Of a stretch of DNA of 64,000 nt, positions 10,953-21,040 are shown piece after piece (within the stretch, counting starts at the first letter, position 1; every line of letters starts with the position of its first letter). A program made the translations under genes and the position numbers. Location: positions 209,285 through 273,284 of the forward strand of contig JAJTUP010000076.1 of assembly GCA_021399435.1 (NCBI GenBank). The letters are read 5' to 3'. The stretch is from Diaporthe sp. PMI_573. Taxonomy: Eukaryota > Ascomycota > Sordariomycetes > Diaporthales > Diaporthaceae. The notes under the pieces are model-generated. The model was given only the letters and a program-made list of their open reading frames with translations, was not told the origin of the DNA and did not search any database.

Positions 10953-13752
10953 GCTCAATCCTTCGTTGTACTCGAACTGAAGCGGGTAATCGGGAAGGAT
11001 CATGAGCTGAAAAGGGGGCTTGATGAAGCCGTCAGTGCCGTGCAGAACGTTAATTACTACCCTGGTGACTTCTGGGACAACAGTCTCAAGTCCGAAATCG
11101 ACGGCATTGTCAAAGAGAAGAAGCTGCTGAATTCTCTACCGGAGCTTGATCTCATCAGTATGTGGCTGAGGCAGCCTTGTCCTTGATTGTAATATAATAA
11201 ATCCCAGCTTCTGCAACCAATTTTGATGCTTTATGCCGCTGTGAGAGGTATTCAAGGTTAACCATATGGGCCAGGGGGCCGACTTTGTGTTCGATCTGGC
11301 AGCAGCTGGAAGCTGCCGAACTGGCAGAGAAGCAAGACAAGGAACCCACCAAGACGAAGAAGTCTGAGAAGGACGATAAGTCCGGCTCCTCGACCCCATC
11401 AGAAGACGAAGATGGTACAGAGCTAGAGCAGGACCAGCTTGATTCCCTCTACAAAAAGGCACAGTCCTTTGACTTTGACAATCCCGAGGCGGAACCAGCC
11501 AAGACCTTCGCCATGAATCTACGTCCCTACCAGAAACAGGCCCTCCACTGGATGCTCTCGAAAGAAAAGAATGAGAAGGAGAAGCGACGTGAGGTATCTA
11601 TGCACCCCCTATGGGAAGAATATGCTTGGCCGATCAAGGATGCCGACGACAAGGACCTGCCCCGTGTCGCCGACCAGCCCTGCTTCTACATGAACCCATA
11701 CTCTGGAGACCTGTCCCTTGACTTCCCAGTGCAAGAGCAGCATTGCCTCGGCGGCATCCTTGCTGATGAAATGGGGTTGGGTAAGACCATACAGATGCTG
11801 AGCTTGATTCACTCACACCGGTCGGAAACGGCGGTCGAAGCAAGGAACAGCCTCAGGAATGGTACTGGATCCGTCAACAACCTTCCCCGCCTGCCGTCCT
11901 CGACGGCCGGAGTTGTCTCGGCCCCTTGCACCACTCTGGTTGTAGCTCCCATGTCTCTACTGGCTCAGTGGCAAAGTGAGGCAGAGAACGCATCCAAAGA
12001 AGGCACTTTGAAGTCAATGGTGTACTATGGTAGTGAGAAAGTCGCCGATCTTCGAACTCTTTGCTGCGAAGCCAACGCATCCACGGCCCCCGATGTAATC
12101 ATCACCAGTTACGGCATCGTTCTCTCCGAATTCACTCAAATAGCATCGAAGGGTGGCAGTATGGACGGCCACCGTGGGCTGTTTTCTCTGAACTTCTTCC
12201 GGATCATTCTTGATGAGGGACATAACATCAAAAATCGCCAGTCCAAGACCGCCAAGGCATGCTACGACCTGTCCGCCGAACATCGGTGGGTGTTGACCGG
12301 GACGCCCATCGTGAACAAGCTTGAGGATCTTTTCAGTCTCGTGCGTTTCTTGCGAGTCGAACCATGGAACAACTTCTCTTTCTGGCGCACATTTATCACT
12401 GTGCCATTTGAGGCGGGCAACTTTGTCAAGGCATTAGATGTGGTGCAGACCGTGTTGGAGCCGCTGGTGATGCGACGCACAAAGGATATGAAAACACCTG
12501 ATGGCACACCTCTCGTGGACCTGCCGCCAAAGAGCATTAATGTTGTCGAAATTGAACTTTCGGAAACCGAGAGACAGATATATGACTACGTCTATACTCG
12601 CGCCAAGAGGACCTTCCAGGAGAACGTTCAAGCAGGGACTGTCATGAAAGCCTTCACCACTATCTTTGCGCAGCTCTTGCGTCTGAGGCAAACATGCTGT
12701 CACCCGACTCTTGTCAGGAACCAGGATACCGTGGCAGACGAAGAGGAGGCCGGAGCCGCGGCCGATGCTGCGGCGGGTCTCGCCGACGACATGAACCTCT
12801 CGGCGCTGATCGAGCGATTTACGGCTGATACGGATGACAGAAAAGGACGCCAATGCTTTTGGGGCGCATGTGCTCAAGCAGATTAGGGATGAAGCTGCCA
12901 ACGAGTGTCCTATCTGCTGTGAGGAACCAATGATTGACCAAACGGTCACTGGCTGTTGGCACTCTGCGTGCAAAAAGTGTCTGCTGGACTACATCAACCA
13001 CCAGACAGACCACCACGAAGTACCAAAATGTTTCAACTGCCGTGAGGTCATCAATTCTCGGGACCTTTTTGAGGTTGTTCGCCACCACGACGACCCCGAG
13101 CTCAAACCCGGTCAGAATACGCCACGCGTCAGCCTTCAGCGCCTCGGTGTCAATGCTTCTTCGGCCAAGGTGGTTGCTCTAATCAAGCACCTCCGAGCCC
13201 TGCGCAGGGAGAGCCCCAAGATGAAATCGGTCATTTTCAGCCAGTTCACATCCTTTATGACGCACATCGAGCCAGCGCTGGAGAAAGCCAACATACAGTT
13301 CCTCCGCCTGGACGGGTCGATGGCACAAAAGGCCCGCGCGGCGGTGCTGGGCAAGTTCCGGGACAGCAAGAAGTTCACCGTGCTCCTGCTCAGTCTGAAG
13401 GCAGGCGGTGTAGGCCTGAACCTGACGAGCGCCAAGAGGGTCTTCATGATGGACCCGTGGTGGAGTTTCGCGGTTGAGGCGCAGGCTATCGATCGGGTGC
13501 ACCGGATGGGCCAGGAGGACGAGGTCAAGGTATACCGGTTCATCGTGAAGGATAGCGTCGAGGAGAGGATGCTTAAGGTACAGGAGAGGAAGAAGTTCAT
13601 GTGAGTGCCCATTGCTCGCTTTCTCAACCTTGGGGCAAATTTGCAGTGTTTTACTAACCCAATTCACCTGCAGTGCGACGTCTCTGGGAATGATGAACGA
13701 CGAGGAGAAGAGGATGCAGCGGATCGAGGACATCAAGGAGCTTTTGAGCTAA
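10953..13752 (+). pseudogene. Rad5-like SNF2/RING helicase, N-terminus unresolved, 1-base frameshift
   Basis: SNF2-family ATPase with an embedded C3HC4 RING finger, the arrangement of Rad5-type ubiquitin ligase/translocases in post-replication repair. Proposed parts: an open exon ending at 11157, intron 11158-11207, long exon 11208-13600, intron 13601-13673, last exon 13674-13752 ending IEDIKELLS. Motifs in order: LRPYQKQAL, Walker A DEMGLGKT, LDEGHNIKN, RING finger starting CPICCEEPM and ending CFNC, GGVGLNL, and QAIDRVHRMGQ. The frame changes at an AAAA run, 12841-12844, just before the RING finger; one A fewer would join the halves exactly at the conserved stretch. This may be a real mutation or a sequence error. 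No HIRAN domain is visible upstream, and no start codon could be fixed. It may be a truncated paralogue rather than the housekeeping copy. Confidence 0.75.
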
Positions 13753-13848
13753 ATGGGGATCAAGCGCTGTTGGCGATATTTTTTGGCGGGAATTCTGTTA
13801 CGAACTCATTGCTTGCAGGCTTTCTATCCATAAGCGTATGGATTAAGT

Positions 13849-13878
13849 TAATCCATATGGAACGTTCCATATGGATTA
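13849..13878. repeat. Perfect 30-bp palindrome in hAT terminal region
   Basis: The 30 bases equal their own reverse complement, built from two CCATATGG blocks around AACGTT. More TCCATA repeats follow up to about 13920. This is probably part of the transposase-binding subterminal region of the hAT. Confidence 0.7.
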
Positions 13879-14039
13879 CCCGTATTCCATACGAGATGAC
13901 CGTATTCCATACGTATGGAAATACACCGGAAAATTGTTTACCCTTGCGTACCTTGGTTGGTCCCGCCGCGACGGGTAAAAAGACCCCTTCTTTCCCTTAG
14001 GAATCGCGTCTCGATTCAGTTCGACCAGCAAAAGTGCAA

Positions 14040-14808
14040 ATGTCCTCCCTCGCTTCGTTTGCTTCTAGCGATGGCACGCGCTCTGTAGCGCCTGTTTCGT
14101 CAGCCTCTGAGCTGCCGTCATCCGCGAGCCCTGCTCCACAAATTGCGTCAAGCTCGAACGGTCGGACGACGCGAAAACGCAAGACGACAGCAAACACTTG
14201 GGCCCATGCACGCGAACCTCAAAACTCAGAACCAGCCCGTTGCCCTCGCAAAAATGAGAAGATCTACTACTGCATGCACTGTATAGATCCGACCTATTCG
14301 ACGACTGTCTCAACTACTTTCCGCCATCACTTGTGCAAAGTCCACGGGATTGAGTTGGACTCCCACGACCACCCTGTCAAGAAGCAGCGCGACAGCCTTA
14401 TTCAGGATGCTTTCGCAAAGGCCGGAGAGCTAAGTGCTGCAAAGCAGTTGATGAGACAGGAAGACACTGTCAGAGCTGCAGTCAATCGGAAGGCCGCTCT
14501 CGAGGCTTTGGTCCAGCTCGTCACCGTCCGCAACCTCTCCTACAATTGCAGTTCTTGGCCAGAGCTTCACGCGCTTATCGGCGCTGTCAACTATACCGCG
14601 GAAGGCATCATTAGCCTCTCCCATGGTTCCATCCAGAAGCTTGTCTCCAATTCCTATTGTGTGCACAAGGATATCCTGCGGAGAAGGCTACAGTCCTCTC
14701 CATCAAAGCTCCATCTGTCTGCCGATGTCTGGACAGCTCCGAATCACAAGGCGTCCCTTGGAACTTGTGTTAAATTTGTTGATGCAGAGTCCAAAGAGAC
14801 ATTAACGT
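14040..14808 (+). pseudogene. hAT transposase N-terminal half (BED zinc finger), truncated
   Basis: From ATG at 14040 about 256 residues of hAT transposase are read. A Ser/Thr-rich leader carries a basic patch (TTRKRKTTANTWAH), followed by a BED-type finger (YYCMHC, then FRHHLCKVHGI) and the start of the catalytic fold (KLHLSADVWTAPNH). The frame then runs into the C-rich end of the inserted pogo element. Catalytic and dimerisation parts are absent, so it cannot be autonomous. Confidence 0.7.
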
Positions 14809-16357
14809 CCCCGGCCCGGCTTCCGCCCCCCCCCCCCTGATTCCACCCCCGCTTCAATCTGAGTCCTCCGAATGGCCTCGATATCGGCGAAAACTTCATT
14901 CGGGTCAAGTTGAACCTTCTTCCTTCGGACTACCCTACTGGCTTCAATCTGGGCTTCCAACTCTCGGGCTTTTTGTGAGGACATCGTCAGATCGACGTCT
15001 ATCTGGTCCCAACTTTTGAGGATTTTCCTGAAGAGTAGTCGTGATGTGGGGCTGAGATTCTTCTGACCGGCATACCGAGCCACCATACCCCTTAGGTCTT
15101 GAGATCGCTTAGGGGTCGCAAAAATGGTCCCTCGAGGCCGACAAAAACACTTATTAGTGCAGAAATGGCTGCTGGAGCTATTGGTGCCGCTAGATTCCAA
15201 TGATCTCGCTTCCTTCTCGCGATTATCGGCGATAAAGTGGCTTCCGACTGCCTCCTACCAGTCGCCCGCCAGCCAGAACGTATATTTGCTTCCGTCAAAG
15301 TGTCAATTCGAGCCTTGTGATAGCAATAAAGAAACCGTTTCTTTGCCATGACTGTTGACGAATCGTGCCCTCCCTGGTGATCGAGATGCTTCTTAAATGC
15401 AAGCTTTAGAGGGCCGAAGATCGCCACATCGAGCGGTTGCAGCATATGCGAAGTATGGGCGGGCAAAAAACCGATATACACCTTATTCGAGAAGCATTCC
15501 CACATAAACTCAACCGTTGTATGTGTATGGTGCCCATCGATTACGAGAAGGCGCCATTCTGATGGGTCCTCTGGCACTGTTTGAGGAAGGAAGACCTTCC
15601 GAAGCCAGTGGATAGCGATAGGTTCCTCCATCCACCCCTTCTTTGTCGCCGTGAACTGCCAGCCCTCGTGATCTTCGAGGGTAATAGGAAACCACTGCTG
15701 CTGAATGCTCAGTCCCTTAAAAATAACGAGTGGGACGAGGAACTTGCCCGTGGCGGAGATACACTCAAGGAAGGAGGTCCACGCTCTCGAATTAAAGTCC
15801 TTCTGAAGAAGCTGGCTTCCTTCCGAATAGCCAATCGTGAGCGCCTTCTCGGACTTGCCCTCCATTAGCCCGCCCTCGTCGGCGTTCCACCGGTTGGCCG
15901 GCTTAATTGCCTTCACGATAGGCAACTACATGAAGTCAAACCACGACCCGACGTTCTTTTTGGTGGCTGCCCTTAGCCGTTTAGCCTCAACTCGCTGGTG
16001 CTTACGGCTTCGGAGGATAGGGTGACGAAGGAGGAAGGCCCTCAGCCACTTCCTTCCGAGAGGAGCAACCTCCTTCCCCGACGAGGCCATTCGGGCTGCC
16101 AGAGCCCTCGTTTCTCAGCGAGTCAACGCATGGCCCAAGCTGCTTTGGTTGATAAGGAATAGGGCCAATCGATCCTCCTGATCATCAGAAAGAGGCCTCT
16201 GAGGTTCGTGAGAAACGCGCTGGCTTTGCGCGCCGGCGAGGCGATCGCGAAGTGTGGAACGGGGGATATGCCAGGTCCTGCAAGCCTGCTTGACGGGCAT
16301 TCCATCCCTGCACGCAACAAGGGCGTCATGGATCTCGGCTTCCCCATAGGGCTTCAT
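14805..16357 (-). pseudogene. pogo/Fot1 transposase with two stops and a frameshift
   Basis: DDE_1-type transposase read from ATG at 16357. It begins with a psq-like helix-turn-helix (VKQACRTWHIPRSTLRDRL). The DDE core includes NADEGG, ECISATGKFLVPLVIFKG, LLVIDGHHTH and HMLQPLDVAIFGPLK, and a coiled C-terminal part follows (SSQKARELEAQIEAS). In-frame TGA at 16117-16115 and TAG at 15928-15926 both fit C-to-T changes of CGA and CAG codons. A frame change lies between about 15300 and 15200. The pattern fits RIP-type decay. It is distinct from the two longer pogo elements elsewhere in this window. Confidence 0.75.
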
Positions 16358-16512
16358 GATGACTAGGTTGATGCTTGGAAGAAGTTTGGTGACCAGAAAA
16401 AATTCTCTCGGAAAGATATGGCTGAGTTTATATAGGGTGGGGGCAGACGCGTACACGCGTGAACGCGGATGTGGGGGTGGCGGAAGCAGGGGGGGCGGAA
16501 GCTGGGCCGGGG
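14809..16512 (-). mobile_element. Fot1/pogo-type Tc1-mariner element, decayed
   Basis: About 1.70 kb bounded by inverted ends: CCCCGGCCCGGCTTCCGCCC on the left, and CCCCGGCCCAGCTTCCGCCC on the right when read on the minus strand. The right end is directly next to TA, the expected target duplication. The left neighbour is GT, so one TA has probably mutated. It sits inside the hAT element that starts at 13816. Confidence 0.65.
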
Positions 16513-16772
16513 TAGAGGAATACTGATGGGAAGGCGGAAGAGCCTTTCCTAATAAAAGGTTGTTTAAACGCATACGAAGAAACGTAATAGGCACCAGAAA
16601 TCGATCATGCAGGAAGCACCAATGACAAAATTCGGCTGTCTTGCTGCGACCACAAGCTGAATTAAGGGTGACCTGAGGGCAGTGCTTCGACTGGGTGAGT
16701 ATGGGTTTTCATGTGTGGCGCTTGGGCCTTTTCGAGGCAGTTAGCATCAAGCCGCATTTAAGGCAAATTAGA

Positions 16773-16832
16773 AGAACGCGGATATTCGCACTACCTAAAT
16801 CGGATGCCACACCACCTTTTCTGACTAAGCAT
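16773..16832 (+). repeat. 60-bp direct repeat, copy 1
   Basis: Identical over 60 bases to 16861-16920 (starts AGAACGCGGATATTC). The copies are offset by 88 bp with a short T-run between them. Origin unknown; possibly a local duplication at a transposon scar. The rest of 16513-17392 shows no supported gene. Confidence 0.85.
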
Positions 16833-16860
16833 TCGGCTACGTGACCCAACGCTTTTTTTT

Positions 16861-16920
16861 AGAACGCGGATATTCGCACTACCTAAATCGGATGCCACAC
16901 CACCTTTTCTGACTAAGCAT
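16861..16920 (+). repeat. 60-bp direct repeat, copy 2
   Basis: Second identical copy of the repeat at 16773-16832. Confidence 0.85.
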
Positions 16921-17392
16921 CGCTGCAGCCAATTAGAGGCCACCATTCAACCACACTTCACCACCCAACACAGCGCGTTTTGCAGCCTCAATAACACTGG
17001 GGAGCAGCCGTCAAGCCGGCTTGCTAGGAGGGCCTCCCGTTAGGAAGGAAAAGAGAGAGCTGGCGCTCCGCATCAGGACGTCTTCAGGCAGAGAAGGTCA
17101 TGCGTCCGTGCGGAAAAACCATGCGTCTACGGCTGTTCTCAGCTGGGGCATGGGTTATTGGTGTTGTATGCAGTTGACAGGTTGGAACAGCTGGTTGAAA
17201 TTCGCGAGCCACTAACAGGGTCACAGCGATTTTACCTGTAGACAAGATAGATCTACCCATCCTGAGTACTCGTTATGTTCAATCAATCTTCAAAACGGAC
17301 CTCGATAGTACAGGCTCGTGCGAAAGGCTAAAAGTGGTAAATTACATCGTATCAAAGCTTAGCTATCATCAGCTGATACTTGGGCAGGGATC

Positions 17393-18268
17393 ATGGGGTG
17401 GAGAGGTCGCAACGTCTCTTCAAATACGGATCCGTACTCCCCACTACGTCATTTGCGGCGCAAGAAGTGTTTCCACATTCTACCCCAGATTGTGAACAGT
17501 ATCAACGCGAAGATGACAACAACACGCGTTCGGTTTGATTTCCTCTGCTATCGTGTACGCATCAAGTTCGATGTGTCCTACGATATACCTAATCGCATCA
17601 TCAGGGCAGGAGACGATTCAGACCAGGCGAGACCCGAGGAAAGGCAGCTGTGGGACGCGGCGATGAATAGCATTATGGAGCAGAGCGAGACGACTTGCCT
17701 CCGGCGTGCCAGTCCGGCCTCGTGTGCGTGTGGGTTACCGGCAACGGCCACTGAATATCTACCACCGATGCCGTTCCTTGATGCTCCAGAACCTCACGCT
17801 GTGGTCGTCGTGGATCCGTTCTGCGGGGACCTGAAATGTCGGACGCGGACCCGCCAGCGCATGCTGCAAGTAATGTCGAGGAGGCGCTCTCCAGATGGTG
17901 GCCTTAGTGGCCCGGACCCAGGACTCTTCGCAGGGCTGATGTCCTGTAGAGTATGCAAGAAAAGGGAAGGGCTGAGGGAATGCGGGGGCTGTCACGTCGC
18001 GGGGTATTGTGGGCAAGAGCACCAAGAGGAGGACTGGCCAAACCACAAGGCAGAGTGTACGCCGTGGCCGACGCCGACATTCGATTCAAGGTGCCCTCTG
18101 GACGAGGCGGACGACGACACAGACACCAAAGTGACCTACAGCGCCGTCTTCAATGTCGCGGGACCCGGAGAGCCTCCACGATCCAGGGAGATTAGCCGAG
18201 AGGAGGTCGTGGCACGTGTGCTGATGGGAGCAGCAGGAATGGAAGACCTGGAAGTCGAGATGAAGTAA
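17393..18268 (+). CDS. MYND zinc-finger protein
   Basis: Single open frame of 291 residues from ATG at 17393; a second ATG at residue 41 (MTTTRVRF) could be the true start. A MYND-type finger lies at about residues 184-222: CRVCKKREGL, CGGC, YCGQEHQ, HKAEC, with all Cys/His ligands in the usual spacing. MYND fingers bind proline-rich partner proteins; no enzymatic SET domain is visible. An acidic stretch follows (EADDDTDTK). The N-terminal 180 residues match nothing I know. Stand-alone MYND proteins of this size are common in fungi. Gene identity beyond the finger is open. Confidence 0.7.
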   Translation: MGWRGRNVSSNTDPYSPLRHLRRKKCFHILPQIVNSINAKMTTTRVRFDFLCYRVRIKFDVSYDIPNRIIRAGDDSDQARPEERQLWDAAMNSIMEQSETTCLRRASPASCACGLPATATEYLPPMPFLDAPEPHAVVVVDPFCGDLKCRTRTRQRMLQVMSRRRSPDGGLSGPDPGLFAGLMSCRVCKKREGLRECGGCHVAGYCGQEHQEEDWPNHKAECTPWPTPTFDSRCPLDEADDDTDTKVTYSAVFNVAGPGEPPRSREISREEVVARVLMGAAGMEDLEVEMK

Positions 18269-18645
18269 AGTGAGTTAGTAGAGAAAAAGAGAGCAGGTCC
18301 GAGCACAGATCGTTTCGAAGGAATCGTGAACTTCCAATAAAGTTTCCAACAAAGTGGGGCCCTCGCACTGACGACGGCAACGACAATACTGGTCACAGTG
18401 GCCTAGTCACCCGTTAGCAGGGAAGTCCCCGGCAGGACCACTCGGTCACGTTTCATGCCTGATGCCGTAGTTGCCCGTGACACATCGGCACAACGGAGTT
18501 CCCCATGGCTGGGAAACAGGTGTGACGAGACCATGACTGTGTAATAGCATTCAATCAAGGAAGAATAAGAGATATTCTGGCGACGCTAGAGGATTTCCAC
18601 GGACAAAAGTCGTTGCTGGGACCTCATGGATCACCGCCCAGCGCT

Positions 18646-20487
18646 ATGGGTAGAAAGCGTCGAGTCTACTCACAAACACGGCCACTGGCCCGCCTCCTTC
18701 CCAAGACGCCAACTGCGACACCGGTCCACATAAACGCACTTCTTGTTGAACCGGCAGGGCCAGCAGTACAAGCGAACCATCCGATTGTGGACACTCCAGT
18801 CTCTCCGCTCTTCCAAGAGCGAAAGACGTCTTTGCAGGAGACCCTGAAGGCGATGGATGAACGCTGGGAGCAGAGGGTTAGAGATTCGACGGACCATACA
18901 TGGACTGAGCCGAGACCGCGCGAACTCCAACTGGAGACGGTCCGTGACTTCTACAACAAGATGCATGACGAGAACACCATGGAGCTGGCACACTGCGTCG
19001 TCTGCTATGAGCAGAAGGCATCCATCGATGTCTCAGACTGGAAGTGGACGGTGCTCGAGCCGTTGTATCGGCAGGCGGAACAGCGCCTCACGCGTCAGGA
19101 TCGGGAACATTTCGCATGCCGACAATGCTTCCCCCGTGAAGGGCCGGATGGGTTCCCTGTCTGCCAAGACTGTGGTCATGCCTTGGAGGCGGGTAGGCTC
19201 CCACGTGCCTGCCAAGTCAACAACCTCGGCCTCGGATGCGTTCATAGATATCCTGCGGCACTGCAATGCTTGACTCCACTGGAGGAGCGACTCATCGGCC
19301 TGTATATACCTTGTGGTTGGATCACCAAGTTCCAGATCGATATCGAGAAGGCCACCAACGGCCGATATCGTAAGCATAAGAAGGGCCACATCACTGTTTT
19401 CCCAAACGACGTGGAGAATTTGGTGTCTGAAGTGCTCCCGCACCCCATGGTCGACGAGGTAGAGAGGATCCACGTGTGCTTCGTAGCACCGCGGAAGCCG
19501 GTGCCTACAGACATTGCCTGGATGATGTCGGTCCATCCACAGCGGCTGAAACGCGCGCTTACCTGGCTGAAGCGGTATAACCCGTTATACCGAGATATTT
19601 GTATCAGTGAGGAGAACCTCCGGAGCTGGGGGGACTGGTGTGCTGGTACCGAGGTGCCGGAGGCTATATTCGACAACATGGTTCCGTACGAGCTGAGCCC
19701 AGAGGACCAAATCCGGACTGGACACTATGTGTCGGCCGTTGAGCGCGGCCGTGAAGAGCAGCCTATTCGTACCGCCGAAGAGGTGCTAGCTATGTTGGAG
19801 CACCGCGAAGACGACGTTGTGCGCCAAGAGAATGAAAGCAACGCGAGACTAGGCGGCCTGCAGGCGCGGCATCTCCAGACAGAAGAGCTAGATCCACGCC
19901 ACATAGAGCAAGAGCTAACCGAGATGGTCTCGACAGGGATGTTGGGGCTCGACGAGGCGGCTGACCACGGTCCCAGAGAACGGCTTCGGTGGTTCCGGGC
20001 CGGCCTGGACCAGATTGATGGTCGCCATCGGGGTAAGAAGCGCAGGCGCAACGAGGATGGCATCGGATACTTTGCCGGCACGACGGAGCCCTTTATTATC
20101 AACCAGCGGGGTGAGGAGTATGCCGACAGTAATGACCCCGACTTCTTCCCCAAGACCTTCCCCTGCCTGTTCCCGTGGGGCCGAGGAGGGCCTAAGTTAG
20201 CGGAGGAAGCCGGTATCGGATTCACGGACATCAATAGTAGCCGTAGTGAAGACCGTAACTTCACCCTGCAGAGTTGGGCGAGATTGCTGCTCCAGAGACA
20301 TGGTGTGTACCCGCCGAACAGGAAGGTCGGACCGAATTGACTAGTAGCAGGCGGCCTTTTCGCGACGCATCCAGCCTTTCCCTTCCTCATATACAATATG
20401 CTGGTACGCTCGGAGAATCGGCGGATTAGCTATATACGTATGCAAAAGCGGTCCTTTGCGCGGGTGGAGGTCTATCCTACGATTTAA
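18646..20487 (+). mobile_element. Helitron replicase-helicase, N-terminal piece with one intron
   Basis: The coding frame starts at ATG 18646 (open from 18613). It contains cysteine pairs (HCVVCYEQ, CRQCFP, CQDCGH) and a DUF6570-like block (IPCGWITKFQIDIEKATNGR, then HKKGHITVFPNDVE) that precede the Helitron Rep domain in fungal proteins. A 48-bp intron, 20303-20350 (GTGTGT to GCAG), joins RHG to GLFATHPAFPFLIYNML, the conserved stretch before Rep. The frame ends at 20487. The HUH nuclease and Pif1-like helicase are absent, so this is a truncated, non-autonomous fragment. It is followed directly by the hAT fragment. Confidence 0.75.
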
Positions 20488-20974
20488 AGGTGTTCACCTC
20501 ACATTGTCGAGTATCTGTTTTACTGTTTTTGTTAATAAGGATTCTTAAATAAGTCAAGTGAATCAGCGTATTGATCAAATCTTGTTCCTTCGGCTCCGTG
20601 GGGTTCAACTGTAGGATTGTTGCAATGGACTGATGTGCTTTCTCAGATGCCTTTGCAGGCTTTTGCCTCTTGCCCGTCGGATCCATGATGCCATTGTGGT
20701 CCGTGTACAGGTGACCCTCAGCGTTCTGCAACCCTTTGATGGCATAACTCTTTGGCCTCGGCCGCTTTTGCTTGATGCAAAGACAACACACCCATCGGCG
20801 TTCCCCCTTCTGGGCAAGCTGGATATCGTAGCCGAATTGATATACCCATTGACGCACTTGGCCGTCTCTCTCCGTCAAGGTCCAGCCTTTGTAGAGCTGA
20901 CAGAGCCGTTGATTGTCTTCTTCTGTACGTTCTGGAACGGGCGTGGTTGACTTGGTAGGATGGAAGGTGGCCAT
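20477..20974 (-). pseudogene. hAT transposase N-terminal fragment
   Basis: About 165 residues from ATG at 20974. The BED-like finger region VYQFGYDIQLAQKGERRWVC, followed by CLCIKQKRPRP, parallels the transposase at the left window edge (VWAYGYDIEKDGRDRHWLCK). Similarity runs to about NPTEPKEQDLINTLI and then fades, at the junction with the Helitron. Catalytic and dimerisation domains are missing. Confidence 0.65.
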
Positions 20975-21040
20975 TTCGATTTGAGGTAGTAAGGTCGTAA
21001 CAGTAAAACCTCCCAGAATAGACTTGTTTAACTTTGTGTA

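Larger units (their letters stand above)
13816..14808 (+). mobile_element. hAT element, 5-prime part, cut off by a pogo insertion
   Basis: A likely hAT terminus starts at CAGGCTTTCTATCCATA, 63 bp after the Rad5-like stop codon. It is followed by many ATCCATA inverted repeats and then by a transposase start at 14040. Homology ends abruptly at about 14808, where the decayed pogo element begins. I could not find the remainder of the hAT on the far side (after 16512). A similar terminus, CAGGGTTCAAATCCATA read on the minus strand, ends the hAT at 23640, so the two probably belong to one family. Confidence 0.6.
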
